A stretch of 64,000 nt of DNA from Hydrogenophaga pseudoflava NBRC 102511 (GTDB lineage Bacteria; Pseudomonadota; Gammaproteobacteria; Burkholderiales; Burkholderiaceae_C). The DNA lies in assembly GCF_001592285.1 (NCBI RefSeq), contig NZ_BCWQ01000010.1, forward strand, positions 62,001 to 126,000, written 5' to 3'. Below the pieces are notes generated by a model, which was given only the letters and a program-made list of their open reading frames with translations, ran no database searches and was not told the origin of the DNA. Positions 18,548 through 29,221 of the stretch are shown one piece after another (the stretch's first letter is position 1; each line of letters begins with the position of its first letter). Made by a program: the position numbers and the translations under genes.

Positions 18548-20245
18548 TCACTTCTTGTCTCTGAGTTCGCGCCGGAGAATCTTGCCCACCGGCGTCTTGG
18601 GCATCTCCTCACGGAACTCGACCACCTTGGGCTGCTTGTAGCCGGTGAGGTTGGCCTTGCAGAACTCGCGCACCTGGGCTTCGGTCAGCGCCGGGTCTTT
18701 CTTGACGATCACCAGCTTGACAGCCTCGCCCGACTTCTCGTCGGGCACGCCGACCACGGCGCACTCCATCACGCCCGGCAGCTGAGCCACCACGTCCTCG
18801 ACCTCGTTGGGATAGACGTTGAAGCCGCTGACCAGCACCATGTCCTTCTTGCGGTCCACGATCTTGAAGTAGCCGCGTGCGTCCATGATGCCCACGTCGC
18901 CGGTCTTGAAGAAGCCGTCGGCGGTCATGACCTTGGCGGTTTCGTCGGGCCGTTGCCAGTAACCCGCCATGACCTGCGGTCCCTTGATCGCGATCTCGCC
19001 CGGCTGGCCCTGCGGCACTTCGTTGCCCTCGTCGTCCAGGCACTTGAGCCACGTGTTCGGCAGGGGCACGCCGATGGTTCCGGTGAACTCGGTGTTGGTC
19101 ACCGGGTTGCAGGTGGCCGACGGGCTGGTTTCGGACAGGCCGTAGCCCTCGCAGATCGGGCAGCCTGTCTTCTCCAGCCACAGCTTGGCGACCGCGCCCT
19201 GCACCGCCATGCCGCCGCCCACGGACACCTTGAGGTTGCGCCAGTTGACGGTGTGGAAGTCGGGGTGGTTGGCCAGGCCGTTGAACAGCGTGTTGACCGC
19301 CGGGAAGCTGTGGAAGGTGTGCTTGCTCAGCTCCTTGAGCACTGCCGGCAGGTCGCGCGGGTTGGGGATCAGGATCACTTTGCCGCCGGTGCGCATGCCC
19401 AGCATCATGTTCACCGTGAAAGCGAAGATGTGGTACAGCGGCAGGGCGCAGACGCTGGTGGTCTGCTCGCCGGCCGGCACCTTGCTCATGACCGGCGCGT
19501 TCCAGGCCTCAGACTGCAGCACGTTGGCCAGCACGTTGCGGTGCAGCAGCACCGCGCCCTTGGAGACACCGGTGGTGCCGCCGGTGTACTGCAGCACCGC
19601 CACATCGTCGGGCCGGATGTCCGGGCGCTTGAGCGTGCCGCGCGTGCCGCGCGCAATGGCCTCGTTGAAGCGCACCGCCTGCGGCAGGTCGAAGGCCGGC
19701 ACCATCTTCTTCACGTTGCGCACCACGTAGTTGACGATGCCGCCCTTGACCAGGCCCAGCAGGTCGCCCATGGCGGCCAGCACCACGTGCTTGACCGGCG
19801 TCGCAGCGATGCACTGCTCCAGCGTCGCGGCGAAGTTCTCGATGATGACGATGGCCTTGGCGCCTGAGTCCTTGAGCTGGTGCTCCAGCTCGCGCGCGGT
19901 GTAGAGCGGGTTGACGTTGACCACCACGAAGCCGGCGCGCAGGATGCCGGCCACCGCCACCGGGTACTGCGGCACGTTGGGCATCATGATCGCGACGCGA
20001 TCGCCCTTGACCAGCCCGAGGCCCTGCAGATAGGCCGCGAACGCCTGGGACAGGCTGTCGACCTGCGCATAGCCCACGTCCTTGCCCATGAAACTGTAGG
20101 CGGTGCTGGCGGCGTGCTTCTGGAAGCTCTCTTCCAGCAGGTGCACCAGCGAGGGGTATTGCTCGACGTCGATGTCGGCCGGCACACCGTCCGGATACGC
20201 ACCCAGCCAGGGGCGGGCGGCGGACGCCTGCGTCGGTTCAGTCAT
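18548..20245 (-). CDS. fadD: Long-chain fatty-acid-CoA ligase
   Basis: Activates fatty acids to acyl-CoA through an acyl-adenylate, at the inner face of the membrane. About 565 residues from ATG 20245, which has GGAGACC eight bases before it. The AMP-binding motif is YTGGTTGVSKGAVLLH, the gate and ATP motif GYGLSETSPSATCNPVTN, and the hinge region holds GWFFKTGD-like GFFKTGDVGIMDARGYF; the C-terminal lysine is in PKTPVGKILRRELRDKK. It stands alone between two terminators. Confidence 0.94.
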   Translation of the reverse strand: MTEPTQASAARPWLGAYPDGVPADIDVEQYPSLVHLLEESFQKHAASTAYSFMGKDVGYAQVDSLSQAFAAYLQGLGLVKGDRVAIMMPNVPQYPVAVAGILRAGFVVVNVNPLYTARELEHQLKDSGAKAIVIIENFAATLEQCIAATPVKHVVLAAMGDLLGLVKGGIVNYVVRNVKKMVPAFDLPQAVRFNEAIARGTRGTLKRPDIRPDDVAVLQYTGGTTGVSKGAVLLHRNVLANVLQSEAWNAPVMSKVPAGEQTTSVCALPLYHIFAFTVNMMLGMRTGGKVILIPNPRDLPAVLKELSKHTFHSFPAVNTLFNGLANHPDFHTVNWRNLKVSVGGGMAVQGAVAKLWLEKTGCPICEGYGLSETSPSATCNPVTNTEFTGTIGVPLPNTWLKCLDDEGNEVPQGQPGEIAIKGPQVMAGYWQRPDETAKVMTADGFFKTGDVGIMDARGYFKIVDRKKDMVLVSGFNVYPNEVEDVVAQLPGVMECAVVGVPDEKSGEAVKLVIVKKDPALTEAQVREFCKANLTGYKQPKVVEFREEMPKTPVGKILRRELRDKK

Positions 20246-20410
20246 GAGAGGGTCTCCAGGGTCGATGTTGTCGTTCAGCATGCATTTTCCCGTTCAGGCC
20301 CGGAACCCCGAGCGCGTGTTTTCCCTGACGCGATTCTGACGCATCGCCCACGGGCGGCAATCCTTGAACCTTTCCCGCTACAAAAAGTGAACGTCTGCCA
20401 GGCCGCCCAC

Positions 20411-20442
20411 AAAAAGAACAAGGCCCGGACTCGCCGGGCCTT
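20411..20442 (-). terminator. Rho-independent terminator after pntB
   Basis: Perfect 9-bp stem AAGGCCCGG / CCGGGCCTT with a five-base loop at 20420-20442; on the minus strand it is followed by GTTCTTTTTG. It lies about 16 bases past the pntB stop codon, ending the pntAB operon. The rest of the 213-base gap up to fadD (20246-20410) has no clear feature beyond possible fadD promoter sequence. Confidence 0.85.
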
Positions 20443-20458
20443 GGCAGGGCGACCGGGA

Positions 20459-21877
<1,419 letters not shown>

Positions 21878-21896
21878 GGGTGTCGTCCTCTTCTTC

Positions 21897-23519
21897 TTAC
21901 TTGCGGAACATCGCCAGCATGCGGCGCGTGACGGCGAAGCCGCCGAACATGTTGATGGCGGTCAGCACCAGCGCGACCACCGCGCAGCCCAGGATCAGGG
22001 CGTTGGGCCGGTCGGCGGCCCCGGCCGCGTCCAGCGGCGGCGCGACCTGGATCAGCGCGCCGATGGCGATGATCGAGCTGATCGCGTTGGTCACGCTCAT
22101 CAGCGGCGTGTGCAGACTGGGCGTGACGTTCCACACCACCATGTAGCCCACGAAGCAGGCCAGCACGAACACGGTGAAGTGCGACAGGAAGGAGGCCGGT
22201 GCGTAGAGGCCGACCAGCGCGAACAGCAGCGCGCCGACACCGAACACGATGGCCAGGGTCTTGGCCGACATGGGCTCGCCCGGGCCGTGGCCGTGGGCCG
22301 GCGCCTTGGGCGCGGCCACAGCGGGTTTGGCCGGCGGCTTGGGTGCAGCCGCGATGGGTGGTGCGGGCCAGGTGACCTCGCCGTCCTTGATGACGGTCAG
22401 GCCGCGAATGGCGTCGTCGGCCATGTTGACGTTGATGACGCCGTCCTTGGTCTTGCACAGCTCTTCCGTCAGGCGGAACAGGTTGGTGCCGTACAGCGTG
22501 GACGACTGGCGCGCCATGCGCGAGGCCAGATCGGTGTAGCCGACGATGGTCACGCCGTGCTTCACGACCGCCTTGCCGGGTTCGGTGAGTTCGCAGTTGC
22601 CGCCCTGCTCGGCCGCCATGTCGACGATCACGCTGCCGGGCTTCATGCTGCGCACCATCTCGGCGGTGATGAGCTTGGGCGCCGGCTTGCCCGGGATCAG
22701 CGCGGTGGTGATGATGATGTCCACCTCACGCGCCTGCTTCGCGTACATCTCGCGCTGCGCGGCCTGGAAGCCTTCGCTCATGACCTTGGCATAACCGCCG
22801 CCGCCCGAGCCCTCTTCCTCGTAGTCCACCTTGACGAACTCGCCACCGAGCGAGACCACCTGGTCGGCGACCTCGGCGCGCGTGTCGTTGGCGCGCACGA
22901 TGGCGCCCAGGCTGGCGGCCGCGCCGATGGCGGCGAGACCCGCCACACCGGCGCCGGCGATGAACACCTTGGCCGGCGGCACCTTGCCCGCGGCCGTGAT
23001 CTGGCCATTGAAGAAGCGGCCGAAGGCGTTGGCCGCCTCGACCACGGCGCGGTAGCCGCTGACACCGGCCATCGAGGTCAGCGCGTCCATCTTCTGCGCG
23101 CGGCTGAGCGTGCGCGGCAGGCAGTCGATGGCCAGTACCGTCACCTTCTTCGCCGCCAGCTGCTGCATCAGGTCGGGGTTCTGCGCCGGCCAGACGAAGC
23201 CGATCAGGGTCTGGCCCGCGTGCATCAGCGCCACCTCGTCGGCGGTGGGCGGGCGCACCTTGAAGACGATGTCGGCGCTGCTCCAGAGCTCGGCGGTCGA
23301 GCCGGCGATGCTGGCACCGGCCTCGCGGTAGGCATCGTCGGAGAGGTCGGCGAGCTCACCGGCACCGGTCTCCACCACCACGCCGAAGCCCAGCTTGGCG
23401 AGCTTGGTGACCACGTCGGGCACGGTGGCCACGCGCTTTTCACCAGGGAAGATTTCACGGGGGATGCCGATGCGCTGCGGGGTGGCAGCGGCGGTGTCGG
23501 TCGGGGCGCCAGAAGTCAT
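21897..23519 (-). CDS. pntA: NAD(P) transhydrogenase alpha subunit
   Basis: Carries the NAD(H)-binding domain I (about 1-390; [20 protein letters not shown] dinucleotide fold) joined to a membrane part at the C-terminus with four helices (about 425-535). It is thus the fused E. coli-like form, 540 residues against about 510, the extra being a Pro/Ala/Lys linker near 395-420. The glycine-rich loop [15 protein letters not shown] is typical of the family. pntB follows at once. Confidence 0.96.
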   Translation of the reverse strand: MTSGAPTDTAAATPQRIGIPREIFPGEKRVATVPDVVTKLAKLGFGVVVETGAGELADLSDDAYREAGASIAGSTAELWSSADIVFKVRPPTADEVALMHAGQTLIGFVWPAQNPDLMQQLAAKKVTVLAIDCLPRTLSRAQKMDALTSMAGVSGYRAVVEAANAFGRFFNGQITAAGKVPPAKVFIAGAGVAGLAAIGAAASLGAIVRANDTRAEVADQVVSLGGEFVKVDYEEEGSGGGGYAKVMSEGFQAAQREMYAKQAREVDIIITTALIPGKPAPKLITAEMVRSMKPGSVIVDMAAEQGGNCELTEPGKAVVKHGVTIVGYTDLASRMARQSSTLYGTNLFRLTEELCKTKDGVINVNMADDAIRGLTVIKDGEVTWPAPPIAAAPKPPAKPAVAAPKAPAHGHGPGEPMSAKTLAIVFGVGALLFALVGLYAPASFLSHFTVFVLACFVGYMVVWNVTPSLHTPLMSVTNAISSIIAIGALIQVAPPLDAAGAADRPNALILGCAVVALVLTAINMFGGFAVTRRMLAMFRK

Positions 23520-23568
23520 GGGCAGGTCCTCATTGCTGGAAGTTCAAAAAACAGTGCAGGGCGTGCGG

Positions 23569-24318
23569 TCAGCCGCCGCCGGCCGCGGCAGGCTGCGGCG
23601 GCGCGACCAGCCGGATGGGCGGCATGTCCAGACGGCCAGAGAGCGAATACACACTGCTCTTGACCGCGTCCTTGAGCTGGCGTCCCCACACCACATGGGC
23701 AGGTGGCACGTCCTTGGGCAGTGCGTCTGCAGCAGCGGCGCTTTCGGCGCTGATCGGAAACACGGTGAAGACACGCACGTCCACGAACGAACCCGTGGAG
23801 ATCGCGTGACGGCTCCACACGGTGTAGAACGGCGGCATCTCGGCGCCTTCGGTCTTGAGAGCCCCTTCCAGCTGGGGTGCCAGGGCCTTGATCACGCCGG
23901 GGCCGTCGTACAGGGGCGTCACCGTCAGGCACTGGGCGAAGCTGGCCCTGAAGCCCTCGTTGCCTTCGCGGTAGTTGTGTTCATCGGACTTGCACTCGAC
24001 CGAGTACGTCATGTGGCCGCCCCGGCCACCGCCCAGCCCCTCCGAATTGGCGCTCACCAGGATCAGCACCGGCGTTTCGCTGGCGCCTCCATCCCGGACA
24101 AACAGCTTCTCCTGGACCGCCAGCGCGCCCGACCGGTCGCCCCCGTAGGCTTGCGCCGCATCCGGCAGGGGCACTTCCTTCCAGCCCTCGTCAGCGAACC
24201 GGATGTCCACCCGCCCGACCGAGAACTCGGCCGCGTGGCTGGCCACCGCTCCCCAGAGCATCCAGCCGCAGACCGCCGCCTTCCACATCCTTCTGGACAT
24301 TCGTCTTTTTCCAATCAT
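23569..24318 (-). CDS. Secreted protein of unknown function
   Basis: A 249-residue protein with an N-terminal signal peptide (hydrophobic run AVCGWMLWGAVASHAA, cleavage after SHA). The mature part starts AEFSVGRVDIRFADEGWKEV and is rich in beta-type sequence; two cysteines (in SVECKSD and FAQCLTV) could form a disulfide. The C-terminus ends in a Pro/Ala/Gly tail. I do not recognise a family. It lies 49 bases downstream of pntA on the same strand and may be read through from it. The start at 24318 has an alternative six codons downstream. Confidence 0.65.
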   Translation of the reverse strand: MIGKRRMSRRMWKAAVCGWMLWGAVASHAAEFSVGRVDIRFADEGWKEVPLPDAAQAYGGDRSGALAVQEKLFVRDGGASETPVLILVSANSEGLGGGRGGHMTYSVECKSDEHNYREGNEGFRASFAQCLTVTPLYDGPGVIKALAPQLEGALKTEGAEMPPFYTVWSRHAISTGSFVDVRVFTVFPISAESAAAADALPKDVPPAHVVWGRQLKDAVKSSVYSLSGRLDMPPIRLVAPPQPAAAGGG

Positions 24319-24457
24319 GTGCGCCGGGGCCCTCCGCCCCGTGTTGTCTCTCGCGCCTAACGGACGCCGTCCCTGGTCGGCGCGAGCGCCCGCCCGGGAG
24401 CGCCGTTGGCAGCGCGCCAGCTTAACCGACGCCCTTCAGGCCTTCACCAGCCGCAAG

Positions 24458-24539
24458 CCCTTGTCGCACAAGGGTTTGTACCAAGCACCGGATGCCCCCA
24501 GACCCATCGCATCCCTGCCGAATTTCATGATGCGGCAGG
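24458..24539. other. Two hairpins in the 270-base gap before the Nudix gene
   Basis: The stretch 24319-24588 holds two perfect 7-bp inverted repeats: CCCTTGT / ACAAGGG with a 3-base loop (24458-24474), followed on the plus strand by TTTGTA, and CCTGCCG / CGGCAGG with a 12-base loop (24514-24539). A 30-codon minus-strand ORF (24436-24528) overlaps both and I do not count it as a gene. No other feature is seen in this gap. Confidence 0.35.
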
Positions 24540-24576
24540 ATGTCCCGTTCAAAGGAACACCCGAACGGTCGGTCGG

Positions 24577-24591
24577 GATAATGGCGCCATG
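24577..24591 (+). promoter_or_regulatory. -10 box abutting the Nudix start codon
   Basis: GATAAT ends six bases before the ATG. With the usual -10 to start distance, transcription would begin at or beside the A of the ATG, giving a leaderless message. No ribosome-binding site is present upstream, in agreement. The same layout occurs before mnmA. Confidence 0.45.
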
Positions 24592-25071
24592 AACACCCGA
24601 TGGAAACCCAGTGCCACCGTGGCCGCGATCATCGAGCGCGAGGGCCGCTACCTGCTGGTGGAGGAAGAGACGCCCGAGGGCCTGCGCCTGAACAACCCGG
24701 CCGGGCACCTGGACCCGGGTGAGAGCCCCGAACAGGGCGTGGCGCGCGAGGCACTGGAAGAAACCGCCTTTGCCTTCCGCCCGACCGCGCTGGTGGGCAT
24801 CTACCTCTCGCGCTTCCAGCGCGAGCGCACGGGCGAGGACATCACCTACCTGCGCTTCGCCTACTGCGGCGAGCTGGGCGGGTTCGACGCCCACCGCCGG
24901 CTCGACACCGGCATCGTGCGCACCCTGTGGATGACGCCCGACGAGGTGCGCGCCAGCGCCGACCGCCATCGCAGCCCGCTGGTGCTGCGCTGCATCGAGG
25001 ACCACCTGGCCGGGCGGCGTTTTGCGCTCGACACGGTGCAGACGGATCTGTCGGTGTTCGTGGCGCGTTGA
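24589..25071 (+). CDS. Nudix hydrolase
   Basis: Hydrolyses a nucleoside diphosphate linked to another group. The 160-residue protein carries an intact Nudix box, GHLDPGESPEQGVAREALEE, with the metal-binding glutamates. It begins MNTRWKPSATVAAIIEREGR, and the overall form is that of the NudJ-like proteins (thiamine or nucleoside pyrophosphate hydrolase) found beside mnmA in many proteobacteria; here mnmA is 16 kb away. Convergent with the response regulator gene, 11 bases between stops. Confidence 0.9.
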   Translation: MNTRWKPSATVAAIIEREGRYLLVEEETPEGLRLNNPAGHLDPGESPEQGVAREALEETAFAFRPTALVGIYLSRFQRERTGEDITYLRFAYCGELGGFDAHRRLDTGIVRTLWMTPDEVRASADRHRSPLVLRCIEDHLAGRRFALDTVQTDLSVFVAR

Positions 25072-25082
25072 GGGTTCCGACC

Positions 25083-25730
25083 TCAGCAAGCGGCTTCACC
25101 GGTCAGGTCCACCAGTCCGTGGCGAACCGCCAGGCGCAGCAGCTTGAAGTCGCTGTCGGCGCCCAGCTTCTGCCGCACCATGGACAGGTGGTTCAGCACC
25201 GTCTTCGGGCTCAGGTGCATCTGGCTGGCGATCCGGTGCGTGGCTTCGCCGGTGGCGGCCAGCCGCAACACCTCGAACTCCCGCGGCGTCAACCGGTTGA
25301 GCAGGCCGTCACCGTCCAGCGAGGCGTCGGCCAGCGACCGGGCGACATCGGGCGCCAGCACCCGTCGGCCGCGCGCCACCGCCCGGATGCCGTCGAGCAT
25401 GTCACCCGGCTCGCTGCTCTTGCTCAGGTAGCCCAGCGCACCGGCGCGCATGGCCTGCGTCACGTACCCGGGGCTGTCGTGCATGGACAAGACCATCACA
25501 CGCAGCTGAGGGTCCCGGGCGACCAGGCGCCGGATCGCCTCGACGCCGCTGGCACCCCGCAGGCTCAGGTCCACCACCGCCACGTCGATGCCGCCCAGCT
25601 GGAGGTGGGCATAGGCCTCATCCGCCGTGCTGGCCTCGGCCACCACGCGCAGGTCCGGCTCCGCGTCGATCAGCCGGCGGTAGCCGGTGCGCACCACGGC
25701 ATGGTCATCCAGCAAAAGCACATTCACCAT
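25083..25730 (-). CDS. LuxR/NarL-family response regulator (MoxX-like)
   Basis: Two-component regulator, 215 residues. Receiver domain at 1-120 with the phospho-acceptor Asp54 in VAVVDLSLRGASG and acidic pair DD at 8-9; C-terminal LuxR helix-turn-helix at about 145-205 (LTPREFEVLRLAATGEATHR). It overlaps the upstream kinase gene by 26 bases. Divergent from a PQQ alcohol dehydrogenase operon, it matches the MoxXY/MxaXY class that controls PQQ dehydrogenase expression, so that operon is its likely target. Confidence 0.9.
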   Translation of the reverse strand: MVNVLLLDDHAVVRTGYRRLIDAEPDLRVVAEASTADEAYAHLQLGGIDVAVVDLSLRGASGVEAIRRLVARDPQLRVMVLSMHDSPGYVTQAMRAGALGYLSKSSEPGDMLDGIRAVARGRRVLAPDVARSLADASLDGDGLLNRLTPREFEVLRLAATGEATHRIASQMHLSPKTVLNHLSMVRQKLGADSDFKLLRLAVRHGLVDLTGEAAC

Positions 25731-27060
25731 CGAAGTCTCCTTGTCCCTGGGTTGCCAGCGGCAGCCACAGCATCACGCGCAGCCCCCCCAGCGGGGCGGT
25801 GCCCAATTCGAAGCGACCGCCCGCCATGGCGGCCCGCTCGCGCATGCCCATCACGCCGGCCCGGGCTGCCCGCAACACGTCGTTCGCACGCCCCGCACCA
25901 TCGTCGTCCAGCGTCATCTGCAAACCCTGCGCACCCAGGGCAATGACCAGGCGCACGCGCGCGGCATGGGCGTGGCGCAACACGTTGGTCAACGCCTCCT
26001 GGACCGTCCGGTACAGCGCCAGACCCGCCTCCGCCGACAACCTGGGCAGCACGTCCGGCACCTGGGTCTCGATGGCAACGCCCTCGGCCCGCAGGCGACT
26101 GCCATACACCAGCTCAGTGATGGCCTCGCGAAGGTTCATGGCCTCCAGGCCGTGCGGCCGCAGCTGTCGCAGCCGGCTTCGCACCTGCAGGGTCATGCGG
26201 GTCGATGCGGTGCGGATGTCCCGCGCGCATTCGACCAGGGTGTCGGGACGCGCGGAGTCGGCGTGCCGTTCGACAAAGGCGGCCGCCGCGCCCATGGCCG
26301 CAAGGCCCTGGCCGAACTCGTCGTGCAGCTCGCGCGCGAGTTCCTCCCGTTCGCTCTCCTGCATCGCCATCAACCGCTGTCCCAGACGGCGCTCGCTCTC
26401 GTGCGCCTGCGCCAGGGTCTGCTCCAGTCGATTGATGGCATGGGCCACCCGCTGGTACTCGCGCAAGGCCATGGGGGGCATCGGCCGGTCCAGCTCTCCG
26501 CGACCGATGCGCGCCAGGCCCTCCTCCAGTTCGCGCACCGGGCGCAAGGCCCGATCGGCGGCCCACCAGGCGGCCGCCAGGGACACACCCGCAAACAGCA
26601 GGAACACCGCCAGCATCGCCGCCGCATCCTCCAGCACCTCGTCGACCTCGCTGCGCGGGTCCATGCGGATCAGCAGTTGTTCGTTCGGTCCCACCGCGAG
26701 CCGGTATTCGGGTAAATCCCAATCCTGCAGGCCGGCCAGTCGCTCCGCCCAGCCGGCGTCCTCGTCCCGGGTTGTTGCGGAATGGAGCAGTGGCTGCTCC
26801 GCGGCTGAACGCACCCACTCCACGCGGACATGGCGCAGCCCGCCGCGGGCCAGCAGGCTGTCCACCGCGCGGTGCGCGGCCTCGCTGCCCTGGGGAGAGG
26901 CCTGGGCCGCCTGCAGGACCAGCGCCACCAGCCGCGCCGTGCCTTCCAGCTCGTCCTGCACGTCGTCCCGCAGGCTCGTCGCCACCAGCAGCGCGCCCGC
27001 CACCAGCAGGGCCGCGAAGCCCGCCGACAGGCAAGCCAGCAATCGGTGTCTGAGGTCCAT
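25705..27060 (-). CDS. Sensor histidine kinase (MoxY-like)
   Basis: Membrane sensor kinase of 451 residues. Transmembrane helices at about 12-30 and 147-167 enclose a periplasmic sensor region of some 115 residues; a HAMP domain follows (170-220), then a HisKA_3 dimerisation domain with the phospho-acceptor His246 in LARELHDEFGQGL and a C-terminal HATPase. The ATG at 27060 gives MDLRHRLLACLSAGFAALLV; longer readings run into the promoter region. It overlaps the response regulator gene downstream. What it senses is not known. Confidence 0.9.
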   Translation of the reverse strand: MDLRHRLLACLSAGFAALLVAGALLVATSLRDDVQDELEGTARLVALVLQAAQASPQGSEAAHRAVDSLLARGGLRHVRVEWVRSAAEQPLLHSATTRDEDAGWAERLAGLQDWDLPEYRLAVGPNEQLLIRMDPRSEVDEVLEDAAAMLAVFLLFAGVSLAAAWWAADRALRPVRELEEGLARIGRGELDRPMPPMALREYQRVAHAINRLEQTLAQAHESERRLGQRLMAMQESEREELARELHDEFGQGLAAMGAAAAFVERHADSARPDTLVECARDIRTASTRMTLQVRSRLRQLRPHGLEAMNLREAITELVYGSRLRAEGVAIETQVPDVLPRLSAEAGLALYRTVQEALTNVLRHAHAARVRLVIALGAQGLQMTLDDDGAGRANDVLRAARAGVMGMRERAAMAGGRFELGTAPLGGLRVMLWLPLATQGQGDFDGECAFAG

Positions 27061-27120
27061 GGGTTGCTCCAGGCGACAGGGAACCCGTGCTTCGCAATCC
27101 ACATGCCACCCTGTCCGGCT

Positions 27121-27150
27121 TTCCCGGGCCTGTCGGGCATTTTTCCCGGG
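27121..27150. promoter_or_regulatory. Tandem TTCCCGGG sites in the kinase/dehydrogenase gap
   Basis: Two copies of TTCCCGGG at 27121-27128 and 27143-27150, 22 bases start to start, or about two helical turns, each containing the palindrome CCCGGG. They lie about 110-140 bases before the dehydrogenase start and 60-90 bases before the kinase start. The spacing suits side-by-side binding of a LuxR-type regulator. The remaining 199-base divergent gap has no recognisable -35/-10 pair. Confidence 0.4.
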
Positions 27151-27259
27151 TTGAGGGGGCGGCGCTCCCGCGACGGTGATCCGGGCGCTGCCGATACTGG
27201 CGGCGCTCTGCAGTTCCGCTGCGACCCGGCAGCCACCACCCACACCGAGGAGACCCACC

Positions 27260-29146
27260 ATGACCGCACGCCCTGCGTTCACCCCGCGGCCGAGCCACAT
27301 TGCGCTCGCACTGGCCACCCTGCTGACCGCGACCGCCCATGCCGCCAAGCCGGTGACCTGGGAAGACATCGCGAACGACCACAAGACCACCGGCGATGTG
27401 CTGAGTTACGGCCTGGGCCTGACCGCCCAGCGCTACAGCCCGGCCAAGACCATCAACACCCAGAACGTCGCCGGGCTGCTGCCGGTGTGGAGCTACTCGT
27501 TCGGCGGAGAGAAACAGCGCGGCCAGGAAGGCCAGGTGCTGGTGCACGACGGCGTGATCTACGCCACCGCGTCGTACTCGCGCTTCGTCGCCATTGAGGC
27601 GCGCACCGGCAAGCGCCTGTGGAGCTACGAACACCGCCTGCCCGAAGACATCCGCCCCTGCTGCGACGTGGTCAACCGCGGCCCGGCCATCTACGGCGAC
27701 AAGGTGTTCTTCGGAACGCTGGACGCGTCCATCGTGGCGCTGGACCGGGCCACCGGCAAGGTGGTGTGGAAAGAGAAGTTTGCCGACCACGCCGTGGGCT
27801 ACACCATGACAGGCGCACCCTTCATCGTGAAGGACCAGAAGACCGGCAAGGTGATGCTGGTGCACGGTTCCTCGGGCGACGAGTTCGGCGTCGTCGGTTT
27901 CCTCTACGCCCGCGACGTGGACACCGGCAAGGAGCTCTGGGCCCGGCCCTTTGTCGAGGGCCACGTGGGTCGCCTCAACGGCCAGCCCAGCACCCCGACC
28001 GGCGACCCCAAGGCCCCAACGTGGCCCAACGACCCGAACTCGCCCACCGGGAAGGTCGAGGCCTGGAGCCACGGCGGCGGCGCTCCCTGGCAGACGGCGT
28101 CCTTCGACGTCGAGACCAACACCATCGTCGTGGGCACCGGCAACCCCGCGCCGTGGAACACCTGGAAGCGCACCGCCCCTGGCGACAAGCCGATCAACTG
28201 GCCCAGCCTGTACACCTCGGGCCAGGCCTACGTGGACCCGACCACCGGCGAGCTCAAAGGCTTCTTCTCGCACACACCCAACGACGCCTGGGACTTCTCG
28301 GGCAACAACTCGGTGCTGCTGTTCGACTACAAGGACCCCAAGACTGGCAAGGTGGTCAAGGCCTCGGCCCACGCCGACCGCAACGGCTACTTCTTCGTGA
28401 CCGACCGCGAAAAACTCGCCAAGGCCGGCGGCGGCCACCCCTGGAAGCAGAACGCCATCATCAACGCCTGGCCTTTCGTGGACGGCATCACCTGGACCAA
28501 GGGCTTCGACCTGAAAACCGGCATGCCCCAGGTGGTCGACGCACAGTACCCGCCGCAGCCCAAAGACGGCCAGGACAAGGGTGAGAGCATCTTCGTCTCG
28601 CCGCCTTTCCTGGGCGGCACGAACTGGATGCCGATGAGCTACAGCCCGGACTCCGGCCTGTTCTACATCCCGGGCAACCACTGGGCCATGGACTACTGGG
28701 CGGAGAAGATCACCTACAAGCCGGGTGCGGCCTACCTGGGCCAGGGCTTCCGCATCAAGAAGCTGTTCAACGACCACGTGGGCGTGCTGCGCGCCATCGA
28801 CCCGGTGAGCGGCAAGATTGCCTGGGAGCACAAGGAGCAGTTCCCGCTCTGGGCCGGCACGCTGACCACCGCCGGCGGCCTGCTGTTCACCGGCACGTCC
28901 GACGGCTACATCAAGGCCTTCGACCAGAAAACCGGCAAGGAGCTGTGGAAGTTCCAGACCGGCTCGGGCATTGTCTCCATCCCCGTCACCTGGGAGATGG
29001 ACGGCGAGCAGTACATCGGCATCCAGTCGGGCTACGGCGGCGCGGTGCCGCTGTGGGGCGGCGACATGGCCGAGCTGACCAAGCAGGTGTCCCAGGGGGG
29101 ATCTATGTGGGTCTTCAAGCTGCCCAAACAGGTGGCTTCGCGCTGA
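27260..29146 (+). CDS. exaA: PQQ-dependent ethanol dehydrogenase (quinoprotein, Ca type)
   Basis: Periplasmic oxidation of alcohols to aldehydes with electrons passed to a cytochrome c. The 628-residue precursor has a signal peptide (cleaved after TAHA, about 28) and an eight-bladed propeller fold. The vicinal disulfide lies in RPCCDVVNRG (Cys134-Cys135) and HGGGAPWQTASFD is typical. The catalytic Asp345 is in NDAWDFSGNN; two residues later stands Ser347, where lanthanide enzymes (XoxF, PedH) have Asp, so this is the calcium type like ExaA/PedE. GGAGA precedes the ATG. No fused haem domain, hence it needs the separate cytochrome downstream. Confidence 0.92.
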   Translation: MTARPAFTPRPSHIALALATLLTATAHAAKPVTWEDIANDHKTTGDVLSYGLGLTAQRYSPAKTINTQNVAGLLPVWSYSFGGEKQRGQEGQVLVHDGVIYATASYSRFVAIEARTGKRLWSYEHRLPEDIRPCCDVVNRGPAIYGDKVFFGTLDASIVALDRATGKVVWKEKFADHAVGYTMTGAPFIVKDQKTGKVMLVHGSSGDEFGVVGFLYARDVDTGKELWARPFVEGHVGRLNGQPSTPTGDPKAPTWPNDPNSPTGKVEAWSHGGGAPWQTASFDVETNTIVVGTGNPAPWNTWKRTAPGDKPINWPSLYTSGQAYVDPTTGELKGFFSHTPNDAWDFSGNNSVLLFDYKDPKTGKVVKASAHADRNGYFFVTDREKLAKAGGGHPWKQNAIINAWPFVDGITWTKGFDLKTGMPQVVDAQYPPQPKDGQDKGESIFVSPPFLGGTNWMPMSYSPDSGLFYIPGNHWAMDYWAEKITYKPGAAYLGQGFRIKKLFNDHVGVLRAIDPVSGKIAWEHKEQFPLWAGTLTTAGGLLFTGTSDGYIKAFDQKTGKELWKFQTGSGIVSIPVTWEMDGEQYIGIQSGYGGAVPLWGGDMAELTKQVSQGGSMWVFKLPKQVASR

Positions 29147-29221
29147 TTCACCCTTTGCGTTGACCTGGCACGCCCCCTCCGATCCTCTGGGCGGGTCAGG
29201 TCTTTTTTTCTTTCACCCACT

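Noticed and set aside
24436..24528. 30-codon minus-strand ORF (MKFGRDAMGLGASGAWYKPL...)
   Set aside because: It covers two hairpins and has no clear ribosome-binding site or neighbour link. Possible but not supported.
26114..28831. A 905-codon minus-strand open frame across the kinase and dehydrogenase
   Set aside because: Low-complexity composition and full overlap with two well-supported genes; it also crosses a divergent promoter region.
27260..29146. Assignment of the quinoprotein as a lanthanide-dependent XoxF or PedH
   Set aside because: The residue two after the catalytic Asp345 is Ser347, not Asp; this is the calcium-type signature.
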